A stretch of 64,000 nucleotides of DNA, from positions 6,899,501-6,963,500 of the forward strand of contig NC_016135.3 in the NCBI RefSeq assembly GCF_000005505.3, written 5' to 3'. How positions within the stretch are numbered: the first letter of the stretch is position 1; each line of letters begins with the position of its first letter. The notes beneath the pieces are model-generated. The model was given only the letters and a program-made list of their open reading frames with translations. It had not been told where the DNA came from and made no database searches. The position numbers were made by a program, and so were the translations under genes. The DNA comes from Brachypodium distachyon. Its lineage: Eukaryota > Streptophyta > Magnoliopsida > Poales > Poaceae. Positions 23,901 to 35,320 of the stretch are shown here, piece by piece.

Positions 23901-26900
23901 TTCCTAGCCCCTCTATCATTTCTCTCTTGCCTGCCAATCATTAATTCCTCACAACCACCCTGATCGCTGCATCATTCCCTCCCTGTTCTTTCAATCATTC
24001 AACTATCCTATCTTCCTTTCCCATCCCCTACATCTCCCTCTTCATCCCCTCTTTTCTCAGCCCTAGTCACAGCCAGTTGGCCCAATCCACGTTGCCTACT
24101 TGATATTGCGGCAACCAGCGAATGAGAGGAAGCCGACGAGGTTACCCTAGCAGAGTGACCTCACAGAGGGCTTGGCAGGAGGGCGACCTCCTCCAGGAGT
24201 AGGTAGTGTAGTGCGCATCGGGTGGGCATCAATGTTAGCCTCACTGAGGGGATGTGTTGAAAGGAATCAAGGAGACCAGGTCCGATCTGCAGTTGTTAGT
24301 CAACGCGGTGAGAATGGCAATCGGCAAGTGTGGCAGTATGCCAGTCCATTAAGGCACAGTGGTCTGTGGCAGCCGCCAAGTGAGCCAAGGTGGATCAGGG
24401 GCGCATGAGTCACAACAATAATGTTAGTTAAAACAGTGAGATACAAGGTAAAGGAGTTGGGAGATATCTCAGATGTGGGCCAGGGACACCAATGAGAGGA
24501 GCCAGGGGAAATATTGTATTGCAGCTGGGACCACCTTTTTCCTAGAGCGCCGAACAGCTCAATTGGACTTATTTCTTAATATAATATCACAGATAGGTTC
24601 CAATTTCAGGGACCAAGAGTTCTGGGTTCATGTTGCACCGAGCACCATTTTTTTTCAAAAAGGTAGGCAAAACCTCCCGGCCTCTGGACCGAGCAGCAAA
24701 GTTCAGGGTTTAAATTGAACCTCTTTCTTAATATAACTAGATGATGCCCCGCACGTTGTTGCGGAATCGTGTTAAATTAACCAAATACATAAATAGATGC
24801 TTAAAATTAACTAAAATTAATGGAAAACATATCAAAGTTGTATTGTTTTATATGACAAACAATAAGACCTAAGAACTATGTGACCAAATGATGTATAAAA
24901 GGAGAAAAACTTTATCAAAAAGTGAAACATGATTGAGCTGATGACGTGGCATGGTTTGAATTGATAGAATAATGAAAAATGTAAATGGGTACATGAAAAA
25001 GAGACATGCATGACTTAATGAGATGGCATGCATGATTTGCATGGCACGTTGGTGAGCTTGATGAGGTGGCATGCTTGCATGTTGAGAGAAATTATGTAGT
25101 GGGGTGCTCCTATTTAGATATAGAAGATAACACCACCTTGTAAAGGTTGCAGAGCATATGAGAAAGTTTGGACTTCTCATATCAGAACTGATGTCACCAT
25201 ATTCTCATAGTAGACATGCATGGGGGAATGGTAAGCATGTTCCAAAATGGACAGCCTTTATAAGTAGTTTGTTCAAACGAACAATAAATCAGACACGGGG
25301 CACCCTTTTAGTACTAACAACATCAACGGTAAGTAGCTATGAGGTTACTACAATGGCAGTTAATTATGTCAAATTTCAAATTAATAAAAACATGCAAATA
25401 CTTCCTGCAACAAATATACCGGTTGGGTTTAATTAGCACCTCCCTGTACGGCAGGAGCAGGATACATCTGTACCTCTCAAGGAAATGACCTAGTAAAAAA
25501 GGGTAGCATTTCATACCCATGGTTGTAAATTAGCTGTGCGTACTACATCATATAACATCATGTCTTGCAGGTAGCTACAAGTATGTCACCTAGAAGCAAT
25601 ACTTCAGATAAGTTAGCATTCAACAGCACATACCATGGATGAGCTGCAGTCCTGATTGTATTCTCTTCCTGCAATCCTTAAATATGCCCTTTGGCCGGCC
25701 GACCATGACAACCATGAGATCTACCAACACAAACACCGCAGTCCGCGGAAGCCATTCCCCATGCATCGGCGGTGGTGCCAACAGAAACTTATCCCCATAA
25801 TCCAACACATCATTCACAGTGTCATAGCTGCACAACGATCTCAGATGAGCTTTCAACTGCCACTGCTTATGCGCCAGCGCTTCTCTCTCCCTCTCCTTCA
25901 ACATGGGCTGGGCTAGCGTTCTCTCCACTGAACTGAGTTCCGTACCAAGTTCTTTGATACGCCGGCCCCTCTGCATCTCACTCTTAACAGCAGTGTCCAG
26001 CCTCTCCACATGCTTTGAGGCAGCCTTGTAGTCACAGATCCTCAGCAGGTAGAAGGTCTGGAGAAGCTCCGTGTAGAAGAAGAGTCCAACCCAGTGGTCC
26101 TTCTGCATCAAAATCAGCACAAGATACATATATTCAACAAAACACAAAATTTGCATTTCTTGGCTGCTACTAACATGGCAGCACACGATTGAAAAAAGAG
26201 AGAGAGCGAGGCTAAGAGGCTAATCTGAGTTTACCTGCTCGGCGGGGAGTGCATCCCAGAGGCCGGAGATGCGGACGACAGCAGCCTCAACAGCGGCGCT
26301 GTCCTCCCAGCAAATTAAGTGGACGTGGAGTGCGGTGGCAGCGAAGAAGAGGTCAAGCTGGGGGCTTTGAAGCTCGGCAGCGGCCGCGGCTCCGGCAGAG
26401 AGAGAGGAGAGGGCAGATAAAGGGTCCCCGTCGACGGCGAGCGCGGAGGCAAGCTGCGCGTGGAAGTTACTGGTCCAGAGGAGGGACGGCCCAGCGGGGA
26501 GGAGACCCGAGGAGGAGACGGACGCGAGGAGACCTAGCCCACGGCGGAGCACGTGTTTCTGCGACGGGACGGAGCCGAGTAGGCCGTAGACGTTGGCGAG
26601 GAGGGAGTGCGCCAAGAGCTTGAGGCGCGGCGGCGCGGAGGGGAGTGGGTTGAGGACGAGCAGCGCGCGCTCGAGGTGGGCCTTTGCGCTGGCGAGCCCC
26701 TTGTAGCGGGCGAGCAGCAGGCCCGCGAGGCGCAGCCGCGCGCGGGCCTCGGCGAGCGGGAGGAGCGAGGCGGCGTGCGGCGGGGTGAGCGCCGACTCGA
26801 GGCACAAGGTCGCGGTGGAGAAGTCGCGCCGGCGCTCAGCCTCCTCCGCCAGCGCGAGGAGCCCGGCCGCCATCGGCATCGACGGCCCGGCGGCGGCCGA

Positions 26901-26903
26901 CAT
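17982..26903 (-). CDS. MAU2: MAU2/SCC4 cohesin-loader subunit, ten exons
   Basis: MAU2 (SCC4) partners SCC2 to load the cohesin ring on chromatin in the nucleus. The exons are 26903-26235, 26102-25634, 22777-22739, 21200-21079, 20798-20652, 20072-19983, 19884-19760, 19443-19238, 19067-18943 and 18179-17982. All introns are GT-AG and all phases agree. The total is 2190 nt, giving 729 residues, close to the Arabidopsis protein. Exon 1 encodes the alanine/leucine-rich TPR-like N-terminus (residues 1-223). Later landmarks are LRICDYKAASKHVERLD (exon 2), GEWLPRTAVFVLVDLMVV, EHSTIWTAGIYLMLLLQFLE (exon 4), GQYAHSVGCFDEAAFHF (exon 5) and the tail DIPESVGLSAP (exon 10). No stop or frameshift interrupts it, so the gene looks functional. 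Intron 2 is 2.86 kb and holds a Helitron. No TATA box is evident. Confidence 0.93.
20226..20338. mobile_element. Stowaway MITE in MAU2 intron 5
   Basis: The 113-bp element begins CTCCCTCCGTTCCATAATTC and ends in the inverted copy GAATTATGGAATGGAGGTAG. TA flanks both ends (20224-20225 and 20339-20340). The inverted arms are long and well matched. Confidence 0.88.
20412..20468. mobile_element. Short Stowaway MITE in MAU2 intron 5
   Basis: A 57-bp element starting CTCCCTCCGTTCTAAATTTG and ending ATTTAGGAACGGAGGGAG, with TA on both sides. It resembles the 17,595 copy in its inner sequence (AACTAAAACCACGGCAAG versus CACTAAAACAACGACAAG), so the two probably belong to one subfamily. Confidence 0.82.
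21422..21663. mobile_element. Tourist/Harbinger-type MITE in MAU2 intron 3
   Basis: The left end GGGCCTGTTTGGTTT and the right end AAACCAAACATACCC are imperfect inverted repeats. TAA flanks each side (21419-21421 and 21664-21666). The 242-bp length and the TAA duplication fit a PIF/Harbinger MITE. Confidence 0.78.
23707..24636. mobile_element. Possible TIR element in MAU2 intron 2
   Basis: A left arm (GGTTCAAATGAACCCCGAAC then CCCTGAAATTGG) at about 23,709-23,747 matches in inverted orientation a right arm at about 24,597-24,636 (CCAATTTCAGGGACC then GGGTTCATGTTGCACC). A second, outer right match lies near 24,700-24,720 (AGGGTTTAAATTGAACC). The ends and the target duplication are not resolved, so the class is open. 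Confidence 0.35.
24737..25127 (-). mobile_element. Non-autonomous Helitron in MAU2 intron 2
   Basis: Read on the minus strand the element starts TCTTCTATATC directly after an A and ends CTAG directly before a T, the A|TC...CTRR|T rule of Helitrons. Eight bases before the end lies a stem-loop, CCGCA-loop-TGCGG (plus-strand 24749-24764). There are no inverted terminal repeats and no target duplication, as expected. It is 391 bp and carries no Rep/helicase. Confidence 0.72.
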
Positions 26904-27230
26904 GACGGGAAAGGCTGGCTAGGGCGCGATGACAAGCGGCAACGCGCATGGAGATTTGGGGAATTGGGGCGAGGGGAGTGGTAACGGGGAAGCGTGGGCT
27001 GGAAGAAGGGAGGAGGTTGGGTTCGGCCGTTCGGGGCTTCTCGTTCCGGCGCAGCCGATTTCAACGGGTCGTGTTTGTGCTCGGTCGCTGCTTGCGTCTC
27101 GCCAGTACAATAGAGGTCCATTCCTGGTCGTTGCACTATTAACTCATTTTTTTCGATTATGTTAGCTTATCGATTATCTTTCATTTGGGTTATTTATTGG
27201 GAACGTCTGACGCTCAGTTGCTAGAGAAAA
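26904..27230 (-). promoter_or_regulatory. MAU2 5' flank, truncated by a gypsy LTR
   Basis: Only 327 bp separate the MAU2 start codon from the first base of a retrotransposon LTR at 27,231. The part near the gene is GC-rich and presumably contains the leader and transcription start; no TATA box is apparent on the minus strand. All regulatory sequence originally further upstream has been displaced by the retrotransposon nest. Confidence 0.6.
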
Positions 27231-28051
27231 TGTCACGTGAAATAATGTCACGGTGGTATCACGATAGATGCCATATGATAGCTTGAGATGGGGCCGATGG
27301 ACGAAGGAGGAACCGGAGGAGGGAAGGCGTGACGTAAACCACGCACGAAGTAAGAACACACGGTGTTTATCCAGGCTCAGAGCCCTCTTGGTGAGTTAAG
27401 CTCCTACTCCTACTTTGTTATATTATCCAAGATAACAAGGGATACAATGGTGTTTCTTGAACTGTATCCAGAGGAGGAAGAAGGAGGAGACTCCAAAGAA
27501 TGTCTAAGTGAGGAACCCCTCTCACAGTAGGGGTGGAATTTCTATTTATAGGCCAAAGGTGTCACACTGACATATGAACCAAAAGCAAACCCTAGCTACC
27601 ATCGGGCCTGCCGGGTACGTCCCATGGTCCCCTCCGGATTGTCCGGGAGGGGACAATGCAGATTTGTACTTTTCGTACCACCAGGCGGCGCGCACCGTAG
27701 CCATGCTCCGGCCTTCGTCATCTGTCCTTCTACGGCGTGTCACTGTGCAGTCGCCTGGCACAGCGATGTGAGCAATGACCGCTTTTCCGTCATAAAGGGA
27801 GCGCTGCTTTACTTTGCGCCATATGATCAGTATAGGACCGTTGACGCATCCCGGCCTTAGTCGAGATCAGATGGTTCGTGCTTATCCTGCAATCACATAA
27901 GACAAGATAGATATGCTGGCACACTTTTGGTATGCCGGCTGGTTGTTAAGTCGGCTCAAAGATGTCGGCGTACTTGCTTACGCCGGCTTTGCTCTTGCTA
28001 TCCCGGCTAATACGTGTCGTCATGACCCTACCCGGGGTCATCCCCCCGACA
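27231..28051 (-). repeat. 3' LTR of gypsy A
   Basis: On the minus strand the 821-bp unit starts TGTCGGGGGGATGACCCCGG and ends TTATTTCACGTGACA, so it is bounded by TG and CA. It has a TATA box on the minus strand at 27,542-27,552. The partner LTR is outside the window, so the boundaries rest on the termini and on the position relative to the internal ORFs. Confidence 0.65.
27542..27552 (-). promoter_or_regulatory. TATA box of the gypsy A LTR, pointing at MAU2
   Basis: Minus-strand CCTATAAATAG is a good match to a plant TATA box. Transcription starting about 30 bases downstream would read through the rest of the LTR and reach the MAU2 start codon about 600 bases later, in the sense direction. 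Confidence 0.55.
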
Positions 28052-28573
28052 CTAGTCCCCGAAGCTGTTGCGGTCCGACAGAGAGTGATGTCGGGCCATG
28101 GCAGTTTCCCAAAGCCGAAACAGCTCTCGGCCTAGTGGGATTTGACCAGGGAAAATGCCGATACAATCCCGAGCTTTCTTAGCCGAGATTTGGCATCACC
28201 GACTTTTTAGTCGGCGTGGTATTTTCAGCTCTGAGCCGAGATCCCTCTCTTAATCGCGGCCAACAACAAAGAACCTTTTTCTGCTGACATCAATGGCACA
28301 TGTCGCGCTTATTCAGCGCCTCGCTTTAACAACGGGAAGATAAGACCAGAAATATTGTCGGCGCGTCTTTTGAGGCGAACGTGTCGTCCCATCGGACAGG
28401 AAAACCGATAGGCCATTAAGAGGGGGAATTTTGGTTTCCACGCATTGCCTTATCTCTCCGGATTCGGCGGGATTTACTGCGCCACGTTGCGCCGTAACCG
28501 CGCGCGTGCGCTGTTTATGGGGTTAATCACCCCCATGATCACGCGTTGTTTAGCCCCATGATTGCGCCCCGGC

Positions 28574-28581
28574 TATAAATA
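28574..28581 (+). promoter_or_regulatory. TATA box for the antisense ORF of gypsy A
   Basis: Plus-strand TATAAATA follows GCCCCGGC, about 210 bases ahead of the ORF start codon at 28,788. A run of 12 C follows at 28,609-28,620. It lies outside the LTR, so it would be a separate internal promoter on the strand opposite to gag-pol. Confidence 0.5.
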
Positions 28582-28787
28582 AAGGGACGGGGTGAAAGTC
28601 TCTTACGTCCCCCCCCCCCCGAAACCCTAGCTCCTTCACTACTCTCGCGCGTCCGCCATTGTCGCAAGCTTGGAGCTCCTCTGCTGCCACGTTTTCTTGC
28701 CTCCGGCAGCCAAGCTCGCCGCTGCGTTTTTGCGCGCACCCATCTGTGCTTCCGCCGCTCTTCCTTTGATCGCCCACGCCTCGCGCC

Positions 28788-31700
28788 ATGGCCTCTTCTT
28801 CCCGTGACGCCGCTGCCGTCGACCCCGACGTATCTCCGGGGGACATCGATTGGCTCCGCCGCACCCGGCGGATCCCGGACGAGGTGGAGTGCGGAATTCC
28901 CGGTGACGAGGTCGTGCAACACCCGAGCCCGGTGAGTTTGTCGTCTTCGTTTCGCATTTCAAACGCGGCTTTGGGCTCCCGGTTAGCGACTTTATCCGGC
29001 AATTCCTTGACCACTTCGGCCTCCAGCCTCACCACCTTCCGGCCAATGCCATTCTCACTCTCTCTGCCTTTGTTACCTGCTGTGAGAGTTATCTCGGCCT
29101 GTGGGCATCTGTTGACCTGTGGGCGAAATATTTTATGTTTCGACCCCAGGTTCTTCCCGACAAAGACAATCCCCGCGCCATTAAGCCCATGACCCAATGC
29201 GGCGCCGCCACCGTCATACCCCGCTGGTGTTCTGCCTTTCCTCGGATCCAAGGTCTTGAGTCTTGCAAGAGGTGGCTCAAGACCTTCTTTTATGTCAAGA
29301 ACACCTCCGACACCGATAGAATCAACTTGCCGGGATTCATAGTCGGTCCGCTGGAGGAGAAGAAGAACTAGAGGTATGAACCCAAGGATTCTCTCCCGGA
29401 AATCAGCGAGGTTCATGCCGGCATCATCGCCCTTAAGGAGAACGGGATGACGGCCGACGATCTGTTAGCCACGTTCGTGTTCCGGCGGGTCTGCCCGCTC
29501 CAACGCTGGACACATAAGATGTGTTTCCACAGCGGCCGGTTTGACCCGAACCGGGTTTCAACCATCATGCTGGACAAATTCGAGGTCCGACGCCGAGTCA
29601 AGCGATCGCCAAGACCAACCTGTCCGAGAACTGGGGTTGGGGCATGGTTCCATATAGCCGGAAGAATCGTGCGCCCTTGGTAAGTTTTTGTTTACATGCT
29701 TCTTCGATTTTCTTCCGACATGATTGTGCGCCTGCTTCCAACCGATAATGTCTTATCTCGGCATAACCTTATAATTTTGTGCAGAGATTCACGCTCCAGC
29801 GCAATGAGGACGGGCACTCGCCGGACAAGCGCTTCGGAAGCGATCGCTTGGGAGCTTACCCGGAAGACCCGGATTCGGAGGATCACATGCCGATTCCTCA
29901 TGCCGGCCCCAGACGTGCCACAGGTAATGACTCCCGACCTCCTCTCATGGATATCAGAGTACTTATCTCCAAAATGCTCGCATCTGCTTTGGTCCGGGAG
30001 TAGCTGACCTGGACGATCCAAGCGTTGCTGCAGCCCCTACTGCTGATCCGGCGTCGGCCGGCGAGAAGCGTGTTGCCGACACAGATCTTTCCAGGACTAC
30101 GAAGCGGAAGAAAACCGCTGGCCGGCAACCGAAGCCGAAACCTATGGTTGTCGGGTAAGATGGACGCCATTTCGATCTCTAATGTCGGTATTTTTCTTAA
30201 CCGATATGAAGGTAAGAACACTCCATTCCTGTAGGGAGGCTCTGACTGCCACTCAGTCTCAGACCTGCATCGTGTCCGAGATCCCGGCGACTTCATCTCC
30301 GCGTGCAGAGCCTTCTACTCAGGCCACGGGAGAAACCGAGACCGCCGCAGATCCGACATCTCCCGTGCACGATGTCGACCCTGGCACCGACGCTTCGAGC
30401 GTCGCTCAAGCCAGGACAGCAGCGGCCGGGACATCGGCGGCCGGGGCTTCTCCTTCACCGGGAGTGCCTGACACGCGGGCGCAACCGTTGGCCACGGATC
30501 CTCCTCGCCAGTCGGCAACGCAACCCCAAGGACCTCAAGCAACAGCAACACCGCCGCCGCAGCCGCAACCGACACAGCTAGTGGGTGCTCGAGCTAAAAA
30601 GACCAGGAGCTCAGCCATTCCGGTGGGACAGTAGCCTCCAAGTTCCTTCGACTCGCCATCCATCCGGGGTACTCAAGGAGTTCCTCTTAGGACAACGAGC
30701 GGGCACAGCTGGGGATCTCTTGGCCAGTATGTCATGGACTGGAACAGCGCCAACAGCTACGAGGTCAACTCCGGTACCATCCAGACAGTGCAACAGAACG
30801 CTCTAGTGGGGCCATCACCCGTGGCGGCAACTCCAGAGTCGGTGGCGGCTCGGATATTCCAAGCGAGGGTTGCGCTGTTCGAGTCCAGCTGAGCTGCCGA
30901 GGTACGAAAATCTCTTGAAGTTTTTTATTCTATCTGTAGCATATATATTCCTAGTCCCCGAGGTTTAGGGCGAGTAAGAAATAGTGAGCCTGAAGCTTAG
31001 TTTAAAAAACTTCAAACACTATTCCCCGAGATTCAGGTCAGGTTTAGAATAGTCAGTCTGAAGCTTAAAAACTTCAAACACTATTTCCCGAGATTCAGGT
31101 CAGGTTTAGAATAGTCAGTCTGAAGCTTAAAAACTTCAAACACTATTTCCCGAGATTCATGTCGAGTTTAGAATAGTCGGCCTGAAGCTTAAAATCTTCA
31201 AACACTATTCTCTGAGATTCAGGTAGAGTTTAGAATAGTCGGCCAGAAGCTTAAAAACTTCAAACACTATTCCTTGAGATTCAGGTCGAGTTTAGAATAG
31301 TCGGTCTGAAGCTTAAAAACTTCAAACACTATTCCCCGAGATTCAGGTCGAGTTTAGAATAGTCGGCCTGAAGTTTAAAAACTTCAAACACTATTCCCCG
31401 AGATTCACGTCGAGTTTAGAATAGTCGGTCTGAAGCTTAAAAACTTCAAACACTATTCCCTGAGATTCAGGTCGAGTTTAGAATAGTTGGCTTGAAGCTT
31501 AAAACCTTCAAACACTATTCCCTGAGATTCAGGCCGGGTTTAGAATAGTCGGCCTGAAGCTTATAGTTGCTGACTTGCGATTGCTACAAAATTAACTATG
31601 GATCACCTTCTTGCAGAGCTGTATGAACAAACGCAATGCGACCTTCAAACTTCTGCTCGCTTCACACCGGATATTGGTAGCGAAGCACAAAGCTTTGGTG

Positions 31701-32903
31701 GCCGAACAGCAGAACAAGAGTGAGTATACTTCTGCCGACATAAAAGCTATGTCGAGCTATCTATGTATTGTGAAAACTGACGTGTGCCTTCATACACAGC
31801 CGGGGATGATGCACAAGTGTCGGAGCTTCTAAAGCGCGTAACGGAATTGCAAGGTAGGACTTAGTCTTTATCTCGGATTGCATCCATTTCTATCTCGAAC
31901 TCTTGTAATCCATGTCTTCCAAATAGGGGAGAACACTCAGCTGGTGGAGCAGCACCGAGATGAGGTGGCCCGGCTAAGGGCGCAACTCGAAGCGCAGGCC
32001 GAGGCGCATAAGGCCGAGGTAGTCCAACTTACCTCAGTGCTTTCTGCGCAAGCCGACGAGAAGATCCGCCTGGAAGGCGAAGTCCAAAAATATAAGGATC
32101 TTCTCGCCAAAGCCGAGACTCGAGCCACTGCTGCTGAAGAGGAGAAGACCAAGAGCGCACATATGCTAAGCGTGTGCACACAGGATCTCGACAAGATAGA
32201 TGGACTGCTGGCCAGTAAGTTGCCCTAACCCGAATCTTTTCCTTTGATCATTTGGCCGACAATAACAGTGTGCCAAGACTTATTACTTCTTTTTTGTCCT
32301 TGTCAGAAATCTTCCAACATTCTATCGAAGCTGCTCAGGCCGCCGTGATTAAGGCTCGCGGGAAGAGGGATTCGTCCAAGGCACTGCCATCGAAATACGA
32401 TGGGGATGATTATCTCATCATCATCTGGACCCGGGTCAAGCCTTTGAAGGCTTTCGGGGTTGACATGCTCAATGCCGGCATCCGTGCTAGCTCTTTGGCC
32501 AGGAGAGGAAGCGCCGAGTGGCATCCTGGAATTAGCCAAGCGTCTCCTGGAGGTGGAGGACCGGCTAAGCGAGTGCCGGGAGTCGGCCGCTCGTGTCGGC
32601 GCCGACGAGGCACTGTTGTTCGTACTTTCTTGGTACGACGGCATTAACCTCGACGTGTTGTAGTCCATGCACGTCGGTTCTCCCTTCCTCTCGGATCCGG
32701 AGTTGATTGCGAAGCGTCAAGAACGGGCCTACTCCTTCATCCAGTATGCCGATGTGCATACTTTTGTGGAGGGTCCGAGATCAGACGCAGACGAGGAGGC
32801 GGCCGAGGAAGAAGAAGAGGAGATGGACAAAGAAATCGTGGCCGAGTCGCCTTCCGCCGCAACAGATGCTATGAGTGCTGGCACCAACGATCCTGCTGCC
32901 TGA
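28788..32903 (+). pseudogene. Antisense ORF of gypsy A (putative gypsy-type transposon domain plus coiled coil)
   Basis: The frame starts MASSSRDAAAVDPD and encodes a domain with PGFIVGPLEEKKN-like and RVCPLQRWTHKMCFHSG phrases, which I associate with the plant putative gypsy type transposon family (PF04195). After introns (donor GTAAGT near 29,682, acceptor TGTGCAG near 29,785) come proline/alanine-rich linkers and a coiled coil at 31,930-32,215 (repeated AQAEAHKAEVVQL-type heptads). The end, to 32,903, is acidic. A frameshift near 28,918, a TAG near 29,370 and further frame changes break it. Such ORFs lie antisense between pol and the 3' LTR in some plant gypsy families; their role is unknown. 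Confidence 0.6.
30985..31563. repeat. 62-bp minisatellite, about nine to ten copies
   Basis: TGAAGCTTAAAAACTTCAAA recurs at 62-base spacing (about 31,059, 31,121, 31,183 and onward to 31,555), linked by CACTATTCCCCGAGATTCAG and GTTTAGAATAGTCGG. Each unit contains the short inverted repeat TGAAG...CTTCA. The array occupies a presumed intron of the antisense ORF of gypsy A. Confidence 0.92.
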
Positions 32904-33537
32904 ATTCATACCTAGTGATGTGGGCAAAAAACTTTTAAAAACTGTTAGATCCCCGGGATGCTGGGTGCAGATGTAATTACCTTGAAGTACTTTTGCTCGT
33001 GATGCACAATATTTTGAATTGGCTTATGCCGCAAGTTATCGAGTTTCCAACCGAGTCCCCGAGTTTATTTTTTCTGTTGGTGAAATTATATGACCTAGGT
33101 TCTTTGTCTGCCTTGTCGGCGTTCGACGTATCATAGAATAGACCTTTCAAAAAATCTTAAACTCAAAAAACTCGCCTGGAAATGCCCGGCATAGGAAAGG
33201 AATGTTGGGTTAGGTAAAATAACGCGCATCTCGACTCGCTCATTTGTTTGTTTCCGTAATAGTTTTTCATGTGTTTAGTAACTTCGTACCCGTGCTCTAG
33301 CTTGCAATGAAGCCAGGTTGTGGACAATAGCTAAGTCATGGAGGGAGTTTTCAGTACCAACACACTACTAGACCGACATAAGATTACACAATCAAGCAAT
33401 GCCGACATACAAATAGACAAATGTAACACAACACTCATATAGCATGGGAGTCCCCGAGTTCCTTTGAAGAACCTGGCGGATAATTCATTGTCTCAAAATA
33501 TTCGAAATAATGAAAAAATGATACAAATAATCATCTC
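32904..33537. other. Spacer between antisense ORF and pol end of gypsy A
   Basis: The two convergent coding units of gypsy A end on either side of this stretch. It is AT-rich, with no open frame of note, and presumably holds the 3' ends of both transcripts. Confidence 0.5.
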
Positions 33538-34150
33538 TCAAGTACACAACGGACGAAGCAAAGCTACATTCCATGGCATCTTGGTTTCCTCGCCAGATCT
33601 GTCCATCCTATTCGCGTTGGGGTCCTGCGCATCTATAAGATAGGATGAATCATTGTGCAGCACTTTGCTCACTGAAGGGTCCTTCCCATGGGGGCGACAA
33701 TTTATGCATGCCGCCTGTGCGTTGCCCAAGCCGGAGCACGAGATCTCCTTCCCGGAACACCCGCGGGTGTACCTTCCGGCTGTGATAACGCCTAAGGTGT
33801 TGTTGATAGATGGCTGACCGAGATAAAGCCAATTCCCGTGCTTCTTTGAGCAGGTCGACATCATTTTCTCGGGCTTCTTTTACCTCGGCTTCCATATACA
33901 TGGTCACTCGCGGAGAGTCTTGTTCAATGTCGGCACCAAGCCCTCTTTTCATTTTGGAGCCGTCAAAATGCATCTTCCAGTAGCTAGTTTTAGGTGGTGG
34001 TGATTCATATTCCATGCCCAATCCACCAGGAAATCCACCAGCGCCTGAGACTTCACAGCATCTCGTCTGTCATATTGCAGCGTGTAGGGTGCTAACTCAA
34101 TAGCTATCGTAGCCCGGGGCTTAGACACCGCGGATGCTAGGCACCCCCTT
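33538..34150 (-). pseudogene. Gypsy A pol remnant: RNase H start fused to integrase tail
   Basis: The minus strand first reads the linker before RNase H (TIAIELAPYTLQYD) and the RNase H start WKMHFDGSKMKRGLGA, including the first catalytic aspartate. After a short junction it continues with the integrase C-terminal module (EAEVKEARENDVDLL, RRYHSRKVHPRVFREGDLVL) and its last segment near 33,600. Everything between, that is most of RNase H, the zinc-binding domain and the whole DDE core, is absent. The join keeps the frame open, so it is a clean deletion. Confidence 0.7.
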
Positions 34151-34153
34151 TTA

Positions 34154-35026
34154 GGTTCGACAGTGGGCGTTGGGGATCGCTCTGGCGATCGCCGGCGAGG
34201 CCAATGACGGGCGTTGCAATGCACAAGTCGGTTTACCCAGGTTCGGGCCACCCGGAGGTGTAAAACCCTACGTCCTGCTTTTGAGTGTGTATTAACCAAG
34301 GAACAAGTGTTTACAGGTTGCCGGGGGAGTACCCGGGCGCTCTCTTCCTTTCTGCTAGGTGACTACTTGCTACTTTTGGGCTAAATCTCTAGGGATTGTA
34401 ACCTCAGCTCGAGTCTAACCTTAGGAAAATCTGGACCCGAACCCCTTGACCGGTGGCGCTGGTCCTCCTTTTATACTCAAGGGGATACCACAGGTGCCAC
34501 GGTCTGCATGGGGGACGCGCTTTGGACACGCGCTGAACGAGGACCCAAGGCCGCTTGCCCTTGCTGTGCTAGCGTGCATGAACGGTAAAACGCACTGTAG
34601 CTAGGGTCATACGTGCCCTAGATTCACTGCGGGCTACTCACTGTAGGCTGACTAGACAGGAAACCACCTCCCTGTCGGAGCATTTAATGCTCGGCTTGTG
34701 CCACACTCCACGCTCCGACCATCCCTGCACAAAAGGAGGCTGCCGGGCAGCCACGTGGCGTTGATACTCTGCCTGCGGGGCACCCGCCCTGTTGTAAGCG
34801 CCTACGCCAGGGAACACCCTCCCCGGCAAGTGAGCTTCCCGGGGGGCGTCCTGATGGGGATTCACGCTGTCATCCGGGGTAACCCCCGCAACCCGGCTAG
34901 TCCTGCCGGGCTGGTGGCTTCCCAGGCAGCTTGCACTGTGCTACCCAGGGTGCTGTCCTTGCGGGGAGCAAGCGAGGCGACCCAAGCGTTGAGCAACGGT
35001 GGTACCTCGGGTGCCACTGGTGCGAC
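34154..35026 (-). repeat. 3' LTR of gypsy C
   Basis: On the minus strand the copy starts TGTCGCACCAGTGGCACCCG at 35,026. The shared sequence with the right copy ends at TTAGGTTCG (plus strand, 34,154). It contains a minus-strand TATAAAA at about 34,469-34,475. Over the first roughly 270 bases it differs from the right copy at about 17 positions. Confidence 0.72.
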
Positions 35027-35320
35027 AGTAGCCCCCGTGCGTGGGCCGGCAACGCCTGTTCCCGGGTGAAATCATCCTTGGTCGGTTGTCGGGCTACGCC
35101 CTAACCGACGCATGGGTCCCAATTCGTTTAGGGTTCCCGAGCATACGCTGCTCCAGGGACTCCGCCGTTACAGGCAGAGCGGTGGGGGCGAGATTTCCGC
35201 CCTAACCTTCCCCTTAAACGTGGGTGGTTAAGGCCACATCTCGCATTCCCCTCTTAAAACGTAGTTATCCCCAGCGCTCCCGTAGGGTGCGGATGTGACC
35301 GTTTCTCTGTGCTGGGGTGC

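Noticed and set aside
26534..27136. Minus-strand open frame of 200 codons, arginine/serine/proline-rich
   Set aside because: It is a frame shadow of MAU2 exon 1 and its leader.
28550..29416. Minus-strand open frame of 288 codons
   Set aside because: It is the shadow of the plus-strand antisense ORF, whose domain and promoter are recognisable.
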